DNA from: Myxococcales bacterium
Lineage (GTDB): Bacteria; Myxococcota_A; Polyangia; Haliangiales; Haliangiaceae
DNA length: 64,000 nt
Assembly: GCA_016794525.1 (NCBI GenBank)
Contig: JAEUJY010000018.1
Span: forward strand, 124,001-188,000
Direction of reading: 5' to 3'
In this document: positions 29,115-37,518 of the stretch, in pieces
How the letters are laid out: every line of letters starts with the position of its first letter
How positions within the stretch are numbered: position 1 is the stretch's first letter
Program-made: the position numbers and the translations under genes
Notes under the pieces: model-generated
Database searches by the model: none
What the model was told of the DNA's origin: nothing
The model's input: only the letters and a program-made list of their open reading frames with translations

Positions 29115-30062
29115 TCAGAACGCGTAGCTGGTCTTCATCGTCATCGTGCCGGTCATCTTCACCTTGACGTTCGCGGTGAACGGGCCGGTCGCGGCGACCT
29201 CCACCGGCCGGCCGGTCTTGCGATCGACCTTGGCCGTGCCCGCGAGCTCGATCCCCATCTCGCCCGTGGGCGACTTCCCCGCCATCGTCATCGTCATCGC
29301 CATCGTCGCCACCGCGTCGTCGGCGGTCTGCAGCGTGAACGACATCGCGGTCAGCGACGGCTCGACGTCGCCACCCTTGGCCTGGTTCATCTCCGCCAGC
29401 ACGTCGGCGGGCAGGTCGACCTTGACGCCGGTCTTCCACACCTGCCCGGCCAGGAACTTGTCGAGCACGTCGGGCTTGCCGACGCTGCGGTTGCTCTTGC
29501 TCACCGCCTTGATCTCGTCGGCCGGCGGCGCCGAGCCGTCCTCGTACGTGACCTTGAGCTCGCCGCCCTCGCGCCACACCACGTAGGTCTTGCCCGCGGT
29601 CGGGGTCGGCTTCGCCTTGGGCTTGCCTCCGACGGTCTCGTCGATCGTGAAGGTCGTGTAGGTGACCTTGAGCTTCGTGATCGCGCCGTCGACGACCGCC
29701 AACGCCTCCTTGGCCTCGACCCGCTTCTCGGTCGAGTTGAAGTCGATGACCTGGCCCGGGCCGACCTCGGCCTTGGCGACCATGGTGCGCTCCTCGGTCT
29801 CCGTGACCTTGTCGCCGACCTGGCGCGGCGTGTTCGGCAGCGTGATGCCGTCGGCCGGCGCAACCGCGGTCGAGCCAGGCGTCGGCGCGGCCGAGCCAGG
29901 CGTCGGCGTCGGCGCGGCCGAGCCAGGCGTCGGCGTCGGCGCGGCCGCCGAACCCGGGGCGGGGGCGGCCGGCGCCGGCTTGGCCGGGGCGTCGGACTTC
30001 TTCTTCTCACAGCCGACGAGGGCCAAGGACAGACACGACACGAGCGCCAGGGCGAGCTTCAT
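29115..30062 (-). CDS. Paralogous lipoprotein, array member 2
   Basis: 315 residues from ATG 30062. The signal MKLALALVSCLSLALVGC has its lipobox Cys at 18, then EKKKSD and a linker of repeated TPGSAAPTP units to about 80. The family domain follows (QVGDKVTETEERTMVAKAE; GKTYVVWREGGELKVTY; KSNRSVGKPDVLDKFLAGQVWK; GTAKVDRKTGRPVEV) and it ends TMKTSYAF. The TPGSAAPT linker is encoded by a short direct repeat and probably varies in length between strains. Function unknown. Confidence 0.82.
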   Translation of the reverse strand: MKLALALVSCLSLALVGCEKKKSDAPAKPAPAAPAPGSAAAPTPTPGSAAPTPTPGSAAPTPGSTAVAPADGITLPNTPRQVGDKVTETEERTMVAKAEVGPGQVIDFNSTEKRVEAKEALAVVDGAITKLKVTYTTFTIDETVGGKPKAKPTPTAGKTYVVWREGGELKVTYEDGSAPPADEIKAVSKSNRSVGKPDVLDKFLAGQVWKTGVKVDLPADVLAEMNQAKGGDVEPSLTAMSFTLQTADDAVATMAMTMTMAGKSPTGEMGIELAGTAKVDRKTGRPVEVAATGPFTANVKVKMTGTMTMKTSYAF

Positions 30063-30068
30063 CCCCCG

Positions 30069-30074
30069 GTTGTA
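30069..30074 (-). promoter_or_regulatory. Candidate -10 box, array member 2
   Basis: TACAAC, 6 nt before ATG 30062, in the conserved GTGTACAACCG block. Confidence 0.45.
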
Positions 30075-30116
30075 CACCGCGGCCGGCGCCGACCGGTCCC
30101 GCGCGGCCACGCGCGA

Positions 30117-31061
30117 TCAATACGCGTAGCTGGTCTTCATCGTCATCGTGCCGGCCATCTTCACCTTCGCGACGCCCGAGAACGGCCCGGTGCCACCGAC
30201 CTCGAGCGGACGGCCGGTCTTGCGATCGAGCTTGACGGTGCCGGCGAGCTCGAAGGTCATGTCGCCGTCCGGGCCCTTCATGCCCATCGCCATCGTCATC
30301 GCCATCGTCGCGACCGCGTCGTCGGCGGTCTGCAGCGTCAGCGACATGCCGGTCAGCGACGGCTCGTCGTCGCCGCCCATGTTCTGGTTCATCTCGGCCA
30401 GCTGCTCGGGGGTGAACGCGAACGGCTCCCCGACCTTCCACACGTGCCCCGCGACGATCTTCTCGAGCGGCTCGGGGCGCCCGACGCCGCGGTTGCCCTT
30501 GCGCACCTCCTTGATCTCCGCCGCCGACGGCGCGCTGCCGTCCTCGTAGCTGACCTTGAGCTCGCCGCCCTCGCGCCACACCAGGTAGGTCTTGCCGACC
30601 GTCGGGGTCGGCTTGGCCCGGGGCTTGCCGTTGAGCGTCTCCTGGACCGTCACCGTCGTGTAGCTGACCTTCAGCTTGGCGATGTTCTCGCCGTCGAGCG
30701 CGACGATCTCCTTCAGCTCGGTCCGCTGCTCGGTCGATCGCGCCTCGAGCTGCTGGGTCGGGCTGACCTCGAGCTTCGCGACCATCGAGCGCTCCTCGGT
30801 CTCGGTCACCTTGTCGCCGACCTTGTGGACCTGCGCCGGGAACTCGATGCCGTCGGCGGGCGCCGCGGCGGTCGAGCCGGGGGCCGCCGCCGAGCCGGGC
30901 GTCGGCGTCGGCGTCGGGGCCGCGGCCGAGCCGGGCGTCGGCGTCGCGGCCGAGCCGGGCGCGGGGGCCGCGGGCGCCGGCTTGGCCGGGGCGTCGGACT
31001 TCTTCTCGCAGGCGACCAGCGCGAGCGACAGGCACGCGACCAGCTTGAGAGCGAGCTTCAT
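30117..31061 (-). CDS. Paralogous lipoprotein, array member 3
   Basis: 314 residues from ATG 31061. The signal MKLALKLVACLSLALVAC has its lipobox Cys at 18, followed by EKKSD and a TPGSAAAP-rich linker. The family domain is full length (KVGDKVTETEERSMVAKLE; VQETLNGKPRAKPTPTVGK; AEIKEVRKGNRGVGRPEP) and ends KMAGTMTMKTSYAY. Its C-terminal 60 residues (KGPDGDMTFELAGTVKLD) are nearly identical to member 4, so these two are the most recent duplicates or have exchanged sequence by gene conversion. Confidence 0.82.
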   Translation of the reverse strand: MKLALKLVACLSLALVACEKKSDAPAKPAPAAPAPGSAATPTPGSAAAPTPTPTPGSAAAPGSTAAAPADGIEFPAQVHKVGDKVTETEERSMVAKLEVSPTQQLEARSTEQRTELKEIVALDGENIAKLKVSYTTVTVQETLNGKPRAKPTPTVGKTYLVWREGGELKVSYEDGSAPSAAEIKEVRKGNRGVGRPEPLEKIVAGHVWKVGEPFAFTPEQLAEMNQNMGGDDEPSLTGMSLTLQTADDAVATMAMTMAMGMKGPDGDMTFELAGTVKLDRKTGRPLEVGGTGPFSGVAKVKMAGTMTMKTSYAY

Positions 31062-31068
31062 GGCCTCG

Positions 31069-31074
31069 GTTGTA
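31069..31074 (-). promoter_or_regulatory. Candidate -10 box, array member 3
   Basis: TACAAC, 7 nt before ATG 31061, in the conserved GTGTACAACCG block. Confidence 0.45.
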
Positions 31075-31129
31075 CACCGAGGCCGGGACCGCGCCGGGAC
31101 CGCGCCGAGGCGCGGGCCGCGCGCGGCGC

Positions 31130-31984
31130 TCAATACGCGTACCGGGTCTTCATCGTCATCGTCCCGACCATCTTCAGCGTCGCCACGCCCGAGAACGGCC
31201 CGGTGCCACCGACCTCGAGCGGACGACCGGTCTTGCGATCGAGCTTGACGGTGCCCGCGAGCTCGAAGGTCATGTCGCCGTCCGGTCCCTTCATCGCCAA
31301 CGCCATCGTCATCGCCATCGTCGCGACCGCGTCGTCGACGCCCTGCAGCGTCAGCGCCATGGCGGTCAGCGACGGCTCCTCGTCCTGGCTGGCGTCCTGG
31401 TTCATCGCGGCCAGGTGCGCCGCGGTGAACTCGAACCGCTCGCCCATCCGCCAGCCGTGCTCCGCGATGATCCGACCGAGCGGATCGGGGCGGCCGACGC
31501 TGCGGTTGCCCTTGCGCACCTCCTTGATCTCCGCCGCCGGCGGCGCGGTACCGTCGGCGTAGCTGACCTTGAGCTCGCCGCCGTCGCGCCAGACCAGGTA
31601 GGTCTTGCCGACGGTCGGGGTCGGCTTGGTCTGGGGCTTCCCGTTGAGGGTCTCCTGGTTCGTCATCGACTGGTAGCGGACCTTCAGCTTGGTGACGGTC
31701 TCGCCGTCGAGCGCGACGATCTCCTTCTGCTCGATCCGCTGCTCGCTCGACAGCACGTGGACCTGCTGGGTCGGGCTGAGCTCGACCGTCGCGACCATCG
31801 TGCGCTCGTTGGTCTCGGTCACCGCGTCGCCGACCTGGGGCGCCTGCAACGGGAACTCGTAGGTGCCGGCCGCCGCCGGGGCGGTCGCGCCGGCCGTCGG
31901 CGGAGGCGCGGTGGCGGGCTTCGTCGTCGCGCAGGCGCCTAGCGCGAGCGCCAACCACGCGACGGAGGAGGGGGCGAGCTTCAT
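31130..31984 (-). CDS. Paralogous lipoprotein, array member 4
   Basis: 284 residues from ATG 31984. The signal MKLAPSSVAWLALALGAC has its lipobox Cys at 18, but the charged KKKSD after it and the long linker are missing (ATTKPATAPPPTAGATAPAAAG instead), making it about 30 residues shorter than its paralogues. The domain is otherwise complete (QVGDAVTETNERTMVATVE; IKEVRKGNRSVGRPDPLG; ELAGTVKLDRKTGRPLEVGG). It is upstream-most in the array. Confidence 0.82.
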   Translation of the reverse strand: MKLAPSSVAWLALALGACATTKPATAPPPTAGATAPAAAGTYEFPLQAPQVGDAVTETNERTMVATVELSPTQQVHVLSSEQRIEQKEIVALDGETVTKLKVRYQSMTNQETLNGKPQTKPTPTVGKTYLVWRDGGELKVSYADGTAPPAAEIKEVRKGNRSVGRPDPLGRIIAEHGWRMGERFEFTAAHLAAMNQDASQDEEPSLTAMALTLQGVDDAVATMAMTMALAMKGPDGDMTFELAGTVKLDRKTGRPLEVGGTGPFSGVATLKMVGTMTMKTRYAY

Positions 31985-31990
31985 GGCCCC

Positions 31991-31996
31991 GTTGTA
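31991..31996 (-). promoter_or_regulatory. Candidate -10 box, array member 4
   Basis: TACAAC, 6 nt before ATG 31984. The surrounding block reads GGCTACAACGG, slightly diverged from the other three. Confidence 0.4.
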
Positions 31997-32025
31997 GCCG
32001 ACGCCGGGGCGCGACGCGACGCCCG

Positions 32026-33213
32026 TCAGCGGGTGACGCGGTCCCAGTCGATCTTGCGGAACCACACGAACGCCAGCCCGCCGGACACCACCGCCCACAT
32101 CAGCACGCTGGTGATCGCGATGGTCTGGCGCTCGTCGCGCTTGCGGGTCATGAACGACGCCCGCACCCGATCGAGCTGCTCCCAGTCGTCGCGGTTCTTG
32201 CGCGCCTTGTCCTGGCGCTGCGCGAGATCGTTGTCGAGCCGGGCGAACGCCGAGCTCACCCGTGCCGAGCCGATCAGCAGCGCCGGGATCGCGCCCAGCA
32301 GCGTCACCAGCACGACGCCGACGACGAACCGCGCGCCCTCGTCGCGCAGGAAGCCGAGCGCGCTGCCGCGCGGCGCCGCCGCGGCCCGCGGCGCGGCCGG
32401 GGCGCCGGGGGCGGCCGGGGCGTGCATCGTCGGAGGCGGCGGCAGCGGCGCCTCCGCCGCGACCGTCGCCGGCGGCGGCGCGGCGCTCTGCTTCGGCTTG
32501 CGCTCGACCGCCAGCACCAGCTCCTGCTCCTCCGACTGCATCTCGGGCGGCGCGAACGGGTCGAACAGCACCGGCTCGGCGGCCGCGACCTTGCGCGACG
32601 CCGAGCGGGCCTGCGCCGGCTCCTCGTCGGGCGGCGGCCCGAAGCTCGCCGGCAGCGCGATGTTCTTCGACGACTGCCGCGCCGGCTCGGGGTCGGCCGG
32701 CGGCCCGAAGCTCGCCGGCAACGCGATGTTCTTCGACGACTGCCGGCCCGGCTCGCTGTCGGGCGGCCCGAAGCTGGCCGACACCGGGATCTTGCGCGAC
32801 GCGCGGGCGTCCTCCTCGCTGGCGCCGTCGAGCGTCGACAGCGTGAGCGGCATCTCGCCGGTCAGCGCGCCGAGATCCTGGACCGGCACCGCCGGCGCCG
32901 CGACCGGCGGCGGGCTCACCCGCTGCGCGCCCGGCAACGTCATCGCCTGCCCGGTCGCCACCGGCGGCGGCGTCGCGCCGGCCGCGACCACCGTGCACAC
33001 CGCGCCGAGGCTGGCGAGGTCGGCCGCGTAGCTGTCGGCGGTGGCGCGGTCGACGTTGCCCTTCACGCGGAACCGCCCCATCGCGAACCGCTTCTCGAGC
33101 TCCTCGGCCGGGATGCCGTAGCGCGCGGCGATCGCGCGCGCCAGATCGCGGCCCGCGGTGGGCGCCGTCGAGCGCGCGCGCTCGATGAAGACGTGGAACA
33201 GGGGCTCGCTCAC
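32026..33213 (-). CDS. Two-helix membrane protein with Ser-rich linker motifs
   Basis: 395 residues from GTG 33213. An N-terminal ~75-residue alpha/beta domain (GRDLARAIAARYGIPAEELE; GRFRVKGNVDRATADSYAAD) resembles a small domain seen at the N-terminus of myxobacterial proteins. A long disordered region with the recurring units SASFGPP and RQSSKNIALPASFGPP follows. Near the C-terminus are two membrane helices (about 285-308 and 365-385) with an amphipathic helix between. The SSKNIAL units could be kinase targets, which is inference from the nearby Ser/Thr kinase only. Function unknown. Confidence 0.72.
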   Translation of the reverse strand: MSEPLFHVFIERARSTAPTAGRDLARAIAARYGIPAEELEKRFAMGRFRVKGNVDRATADSYAADLASLGAVCTVVAAGATPPPVATGQAMTLPGAQRVSPPPVAAPAVPVQDLGALTGEMPLTLSTLDGASEEDARASRKIPVSASFGPPDSEPGRQSSKNIALPASFGPPADPEPARQSSKNIALPASFGPPPDEEPAQARSASRKVAAAEPVLFDPFAPPEMQSEEQELVLAVERKPKQSAAPPPATVAAEAPLPPPPTMHAPAAPGAPAAPRAAAAPRGSALGFLRDEGARFVVGVVLVTLLGAIPALLIGSARVSSAFARLDNDLAQRQDKARKNRDDWEQLDRVRASFMTRKRDERQTIAITSVLMWAVVSGGLAFVWFRKIDWDRVTR

Positions 33214-33363
33214 GGCGGACGGGCCCGGCGATCCCTCGCGCCGGGGTGGAAGATCATAACAGCGTTCGCCGAGGCGTGGGTAGCCGCTGGGTTACTTCGT
33301 CGACGAGATCTCCCCGCTCGGCGAGAACTTGCGCGGCGGATCCGCGGTCTCTAGCGTCGAAGC

Positions 33364-33519
33364 ATGCCGATCAGCCAGCCCGCTCGCGGAAAGCTCGCGC
33401 TCCGGTCCTCGCATCGCTCGTTCAAGCTGGGCATCAGCCACGCCGCCGCCCCATCGGCGTGGCAGGCCCCGGCCAAGGACGCCAAGCCGGCCACGCCGCC
33501 GCGCCCGGTCCGCCGGTAG
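33364..33519 (+). CDS. Small basic protein, 51 residues
   Basis: ATG 33364 to TAG 33519. The protein starts MPISQPARGKLALRSSHRSF and is rich in Arg/Lys and Pro, with a KPATPPRPVRR end; it has no membrane segment. TAGCGT (33352-33357) lies 6 nt before the ATG, matching the start pattern of many genes here. The stop context GGTAGCCGAGCGCCAGCG recurs at the end of the 1635-residue gene. A small nucleic-acid-binding protein is possible but not shown. Confidence 0.45.
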   Translation: MPISQPARGKLALRSSHRSFKLGISHAAAPSAWQAPAKDAKPATPPRPVRR

Positions 33520-33642
33520 CCGAGCGCCAGCGCGGCGATCTCGGGTCGGCGCCGCCCGCGCTGGTAGCCGCCGCCCGCGCCGCCTGGGTGAGGCGGCCGT
33601 GAGGCCCGGTCGGCCAGCGAGGCCGACGCGTACGGTGGGGCG

Positions 33643-35646
33643 ATGCGCCACGCCCTCCGCAGCTGTCGCGTCGCCGCGACGCTCCTCGCCCTCGGGACCT
33701 GGTCGCACGCCGTCGCCGACGGCGAGACCACCTACAGCCTCGGCATGTGCGGCGGGCCCGACGGCTCGCCGCCGCCGCGGTTCTCGACCCTCATCGACCT
33801 CCCGCTGCTGTTCACGAACATCGGCACGTACACCGCGTTCCCCGAGCGGATGTACGGGCCGGGGCCGTGGACCAACTGGTACCGCGAGACCGACCTGCGC
33901 AAGAGCCTGGCCAAGCTGGCCACGATGCGCAGCAACCTCGAGAGCAGCAACCTGTGGGACACCTACCGCTTCGGCACGCCAGCCGCGGTCGGGTGCGCGG
34001 CCGACGCCGCGACGACGCGCACGCTCGACGGCACCTGCAACGATCTCGACCAGACCTGGATGGGCGCGGTCGGCACGCGCTTCGGTCGCAACGTCGACCC
34101 GACCAGCGCCGCCGCGCAGGGTGAGACGACGACGCTGCTGACGCCGAGCCCGCGCGAGATCAGCCGGCGGCTGTTCACCCGCGACGAGCCCAAGCCGGTC
34201 CCGTTCCTCAACCTGCTGGCGGCGGCGTGGATCCAGTTCAACGTCCACGACTGGTTCAATCACGACAACAGCCAGCTCGCGTTCTGGGACATCCCGCTCG
34301 CGCCCGACGATCCGCTGCGCGCCGAGGGCTACGGCGTCATGCACGTGCCGCGCACCGCGCCCGATCCGACCCGCCACCCCGGCGAGGCCGGCCTCGCGCC
34401 GACCTACCGCAACGCGACGACGCACTGGTGGGACGGCTCGCAGCTCTACGGCAGCGACGCGGCGACCGCCGCCCGGCTGCGCACGTTCAGCGGCGGGCGG
34501 CTCAAGCTCGACGCCGCCGGCCTGGCGCCGACCGCGCCCGACGGCTTCGAGGACACCGGCGTCCGCGCCAACTGGTGGATCGGGCTCGGCCTGATGCACA
34601 ACCTGTTCGCCGCCGAGCACAACGCGATCGCCGACATGCTGCACGCGCGCTACCCGGCGATGACCGACCAGCAGCTGTTCGACAAGGCACGGATGATCAC
34701 CGCGGCGGTGATCGTCAAGATCCACACCGTCGAGTGGACGCCGGCGATCCTGCCGAACCCGACCCTCGAGGTCGCGATGAACATCAACTGGTACGGGCTG
34801 AACAAGTACCTGTCGCCGAAGCTGGTGACGACGCCGCCGTACGTGCCGCTGCCGTACCGCCACGTGCTGTTCGGCATCCGCGGCGGCAGCCGCGAGCTGC
34901 ACCAGGATCCCGGCACCGGCGCCGACGTGCCGTTCGCGCTGACCGAGGAGTTCGTCTCGGTGTACCGCATGCACCCGCTGCTGCCCGACGCCGTCGAGGT
35001 CACCGCGCCGGGCGGCGCCCACCTGGCGACGATCCCGCTGGCCGAGACCCGCAACGCCGGCGCCCGCGCGCTCGAGGAGCAGTACGGCCTGACGACGCTG
35101 ATGTACTCGTTCGGCACCGCGCACCCGGGCGGCCTCGTGCTCGACAACTACCCGGCGCTGCTCCAGGACCTGCGGGTCCCGTTCGTCGGGCCGCTCGACA
35201 TCGGCGCCGTCGACGTGCTGCGCGACCGCGAGCGCGGCGTGCCCCGCTACAACGAGTTCCGGCGCCAGCTGCGGCTCAAGCCGGTGGCGAGCATCGACGC
35301 GCTCACCGACGACCTCGACCTGCGCGCGCGGCTCAAGGCGGTCTACGGCACCGACGCCGGCGCGATCGAGCGCGTCGATCTGCTGGTCGGCACGCTCGCC
35401 GAGGGCCACCGCCCCACCTGCTACGGCTTCGGCGAGACGCTGTTCCAGGTGTTCACGCTGATGGCGTCGCGCCGCATCCACGCCGACCGCTTCTACACCG
35501 AGTCCTACGACGCCGACACGTACACCCAGGCTGGCCTCGACTGGATCGAGGCGGCCTCGATGAAGGCGGTGCTGCTGCGCCACTACCCGGCGCTGGCCCA
35601 GACCGGCCTCGCCAACGTGACCAACGCCTTCTACCCGTGGTCGTGA
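33643..35646 (+). CDS. Secreted animal-type haem peroxidase
   Basis: 667 residues with TACGGT 6 nt before the ATG. The signal peptide spans about 1-25 (ending SHAVADG). Family landmarks are in order: WIQFNVHDWFNHD (distal His), THWWDGSQLYG, the proximal region LMHNLFAAEHNAIADML, HTVEWTPAILPN, and LTEEFVSVYRMHPLLPD. This is the peroxidase-cyclooxygenase superfamily, which uses haem and hydrogen peroxide to oxidise halides, phenols or lipids. The length fits bacterial secreted members. The substrate is unknown. Neighbours give no clue. Confidence 0.9.
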   Translation: MRHALRSCRVAATLLALGTWSHAVADGETTYSLGMCGGPDGSPPPRFSTLIDLPLLFTNIGTYTAFPERMYGPGPWTNWYRETDLRKSLAKLATMRSNLESSNLWDTYRFGTPAAVGCAADAATTRTLDGTCNDLDQTWMGAVGTRFGRNVDPTSAAAQGETTTLLTPSPREISRRLFTRDEPKPVPFLNLLAAAWIQFNVHDWFNHDNSQLAFWDIPLAPDDPLRAEGYGVMHVPRTAPDPTRHPGEAGLAPTYRNATTHWWDGSQLYGSDAATAARLRTFSGGRLKLDAAGLAPTAPDGFEDTGVRANWWIGLGLMHNLFAAEHNAIADMLHARYPAMTDQQLFDKARMITAAVIVKIHTVEWTPAILPNPTLEVAMNINWYGLNKYLSPKLVTTPPYVPLPYRHVLFGIRGGSRELHQDPGTGADVPFALTEEFVSVYRMHPLLPDAVEVTAPGGAHLATIPLAETRNAGARALEEQYGLTTLMYSFGTAHPGGLVLDNYPALLQDLRVPFVGPLDIGAVDVLRDRERGVPRYNEFRRQLRLKPVASIDALTDDLDLRARLKAVYGTDAGAIERVDLLVGTLAEGHRPTCYGFGETLFQVFTLMASRRIHADRFYTESYDADTYTQAGLDWIEAASMKAVLLRHYPALAQTGLANVTNAFYPWS

Positions 35647-35731
35647 GGGCTGATCGCGGGCCGCGGGCCGCGCAGGTACGGCGTCGCGTCGCACCGTGTC
35701 ACGATCGGGCCGCTGCTCACTCTACTGCGGC

Positions 35732-36349
35732 ATGCACCGCTGTTTCGTCGTCATCTCCATGGCTTGGCTCGCGGGCGCGTGCGCCGATCCAGATTCGCCG
35801 CCCGCGCTCGACGCCGGGGTCGTCGATCCTCCGCTGCGCGCGGTCACCGTCACGGTGGAGGCCCGCCGCCTGCCCATGGCCGACGTGCCCGTGTTCACCA
35901 GCACCGCCGACGGCCGGTTCATCGCCGAGGGCGTCACCGACGCCGAGGGCAAGGTCACCCTCATGGGCGGCGCCACCGCCACCGCCCTCGCGCTCGACAC
36001 CCGGACCGCGCCGATCGGCGACGACGACGAGGTCCGCCTCGAGCTGACGCAGATCGATCCCCCGGTGCCGTCATCGACGTGGGCGATCGACATCGCGACG
36101 CCGCCACCGCCCAACCTCGGCCTGCGGCTGGTCACGCCCTGCTACCGCGGCTCGGTCGACGTGCCGAGCGTCGACTCGACCTCGGTCACCGGGGAAGGGT
36201 GCGGACGCACCGAGACGCTCGGGCTGGTCGCCGACGGCACCTTGGGCGACACCCACCTGGCGCGGGCCACCTCGGTCGCCGGCGCGCCGGCACGCTTCGA
36301 GACCTGGCACGGGATCCAGCCGATCGAGATCACGGCCCACGTGAGCTAG
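35732..36349 (+). CDS. Lipoprotein, N-terminal part of an amber-split gene
   Basis: 205 residues from ATG 35732 (TCTACT 5 nt upstream). The signal MHRCFVVISMAWLAGAC has lipobox Cys17, then an Asp/Pro linker and a beta-rich domain with VTVEARRLPMADVPVFTSTA, which resembles carboxypeptidase-regulatory-like folds. It ends at TAG 36347-36349 (ITAHVS stop), and the same frame continues without another stop to 36844. The protein is therefore probably a truncated product unless the amber codon is read through. Confidence 0.7.
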   Translation: MHRCFVVISMAWLAGACADPDSPPALDAGVVDPPLRAVTVTVEARRLPMADVPVFTSTADGRFIAEGVTDAEGKVTLMGGATATALALDTRTAPIGDDDEVRLELTQIDPPVPSSTWAIDIATPPPPNLGLRLVTPCYRGSVDVPSVDSTSVTGEGCGRTETLGLVADGTLGDTHLARATSVAGAPARFETWHGIQPIEITAHVS

Positions 36350-36844
36350 CCATTGCCGGGCGGCGCCGTGACGACGTGGACCTACGCCGAGCTCGCCCCC
36401 GACTTCCGCTACTGGCTGCGCGAGGGCTTGCCGGTCGGGCTGCCGGGGGTCGTGGCGGTCTCGCTCGACGGCGGCGGCCACTACGCCCGCCGCTTCGAGG
36501 ACGCCCCGCCGGCGCTGACCGTCGAGGCGACCGACTTCTTGTTGCCGCTGCAGCCCCCCGTGCTCTACGGCGACGCGCAGGGCCTGGCGGTCCGCCTCAC
36601 CGACACCGGCCGCGCGTTCGACGATTGCGAGGTGGTGTTCCAGGCCGAGTCACCCGGCTTCATGCTGTGGACCATCCACACCGGGCCGCTCGCTGACGCG
36701 AACCACGTCGTGCGCGTCCCGGCGTTGCCGGACGGTCGCGCCATCCGCATGATCAGCGGCGTCGAGGTGACCTGCATCGAGAACCGGGACTTCGCCGACC
36801 CGACGCGCCCCGAGCGCACCGCGGTCGGCGCCTCGCGCCGGTGA
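36350..36844 (+). pseudogene. C-terminal part of the amber-split lipoprotein gene
   Basis: This continues in the same frame after the TAG: codons read PLPGGAVTTWTYAELAPDF and on to TAVGASRR. It is beta-rich, with VAVSLDGGGHYARRF and VFQAESPGFMLWTIH. There is no ATG near the start, no ribosome-binding site and no signal, so independent expression would need TTG 36353 or GTG 36368. Uninterrupted coding for 160 codons in phase with the upstream gene points to one recent nonsense mutation in a single ~370-residue gene. Confidence 0.6.
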
Positions 36845-36854
36845 CCACCGATCG

Positions 36855-37379
36855 TCACAGCCGCTTGGCGAGGTAGATCGCGGTCTCGCCCGGCATGTAG
36901 TCGCCGTAGTACAGCGCGTCGGCGCCGCACAGCGCGTAGCCCAGCCGCTCGTACGCGGCGACGCCGGGCACGTTGACGTTGCTGGTCTCGAGCCAGACGT
37001 GGCTGGCGCCGACCGCGCGGCCGTGGGCCTCGACCGCGGCCAGCAGCGCGCGGCCGAGCCCCTGCCGGCGCGCCGGCGGGTCGATGTACAGGAACCACAG
37101 CACCAGCCGCGCGTGCCACGGCTCGTAGGCGACCGTCGCGAACCCGCGGATCGCGCCGTCGTCGGCGACCCAGCCGGTGTCCCAGCGCGCCCACGGCGCG
37201 AACACCTCGTCGATCGCGTAGCGCTTGGTCTGCGGCGCCGGCAGCGGCCGCGGCACCAGCTCGAGCGCGCGCGGCGACGCCACCAGCTCGAACACCGCGT
37301 CGGTCTCGAACCCGGTGTCGATCGCCAGCACGCCGGCGCGATCGCGGGCGCGGTCGAGGGGGCGGATCGTGGCGGCCAT
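36855..37379 (-). CDS. GNAT-family N-acetyltransferase
   Basis: 174 residues from ATG 37379. The acetyl-CoA binding motif is LVLWFLYIDPPARRQGLGRALL (written here across the Q/RxxGxG/A signature RRQGLG), followed by ASHVWLETSNVNVPGVAAYERLGY, the usual motif B. It is a normal GNAT length and cytoplasmic. The acyl acceptor (small molecule or protein) is unknown. The gene converges on the split lipoprotein gene with a gap of 10 nt. Confidence 0.88.
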   Translation of the reverse strand: MAATIRPLDRARDRAGVLAIDTGFETDAVFELVASPRALELVPRPLPAPQTKRYAIDEVFAPWARWDTGWVADDGAIRGFATVAYEPWHARLVLWFLYIDPPARRQGLGRALLAAVEAHGRAVGASHVWLETSNVNVPGVAAYERLGYALCGADALYYGDYMPGETAIYLAKRL

Positions 37380-37518
37380 CGCGGCGCAGTCTTCCACGGT
37401 CGCCGCCGATCGTCGCTTCGCGCTGTCGAGGTTTCCGCCGGTGTGGCACGATCCGACACTGGCGCCGTCGTGATTCCGCGGATCTGCGCGAGCACGCGGC
37501 ATGCACTCAGGAGGGCCG

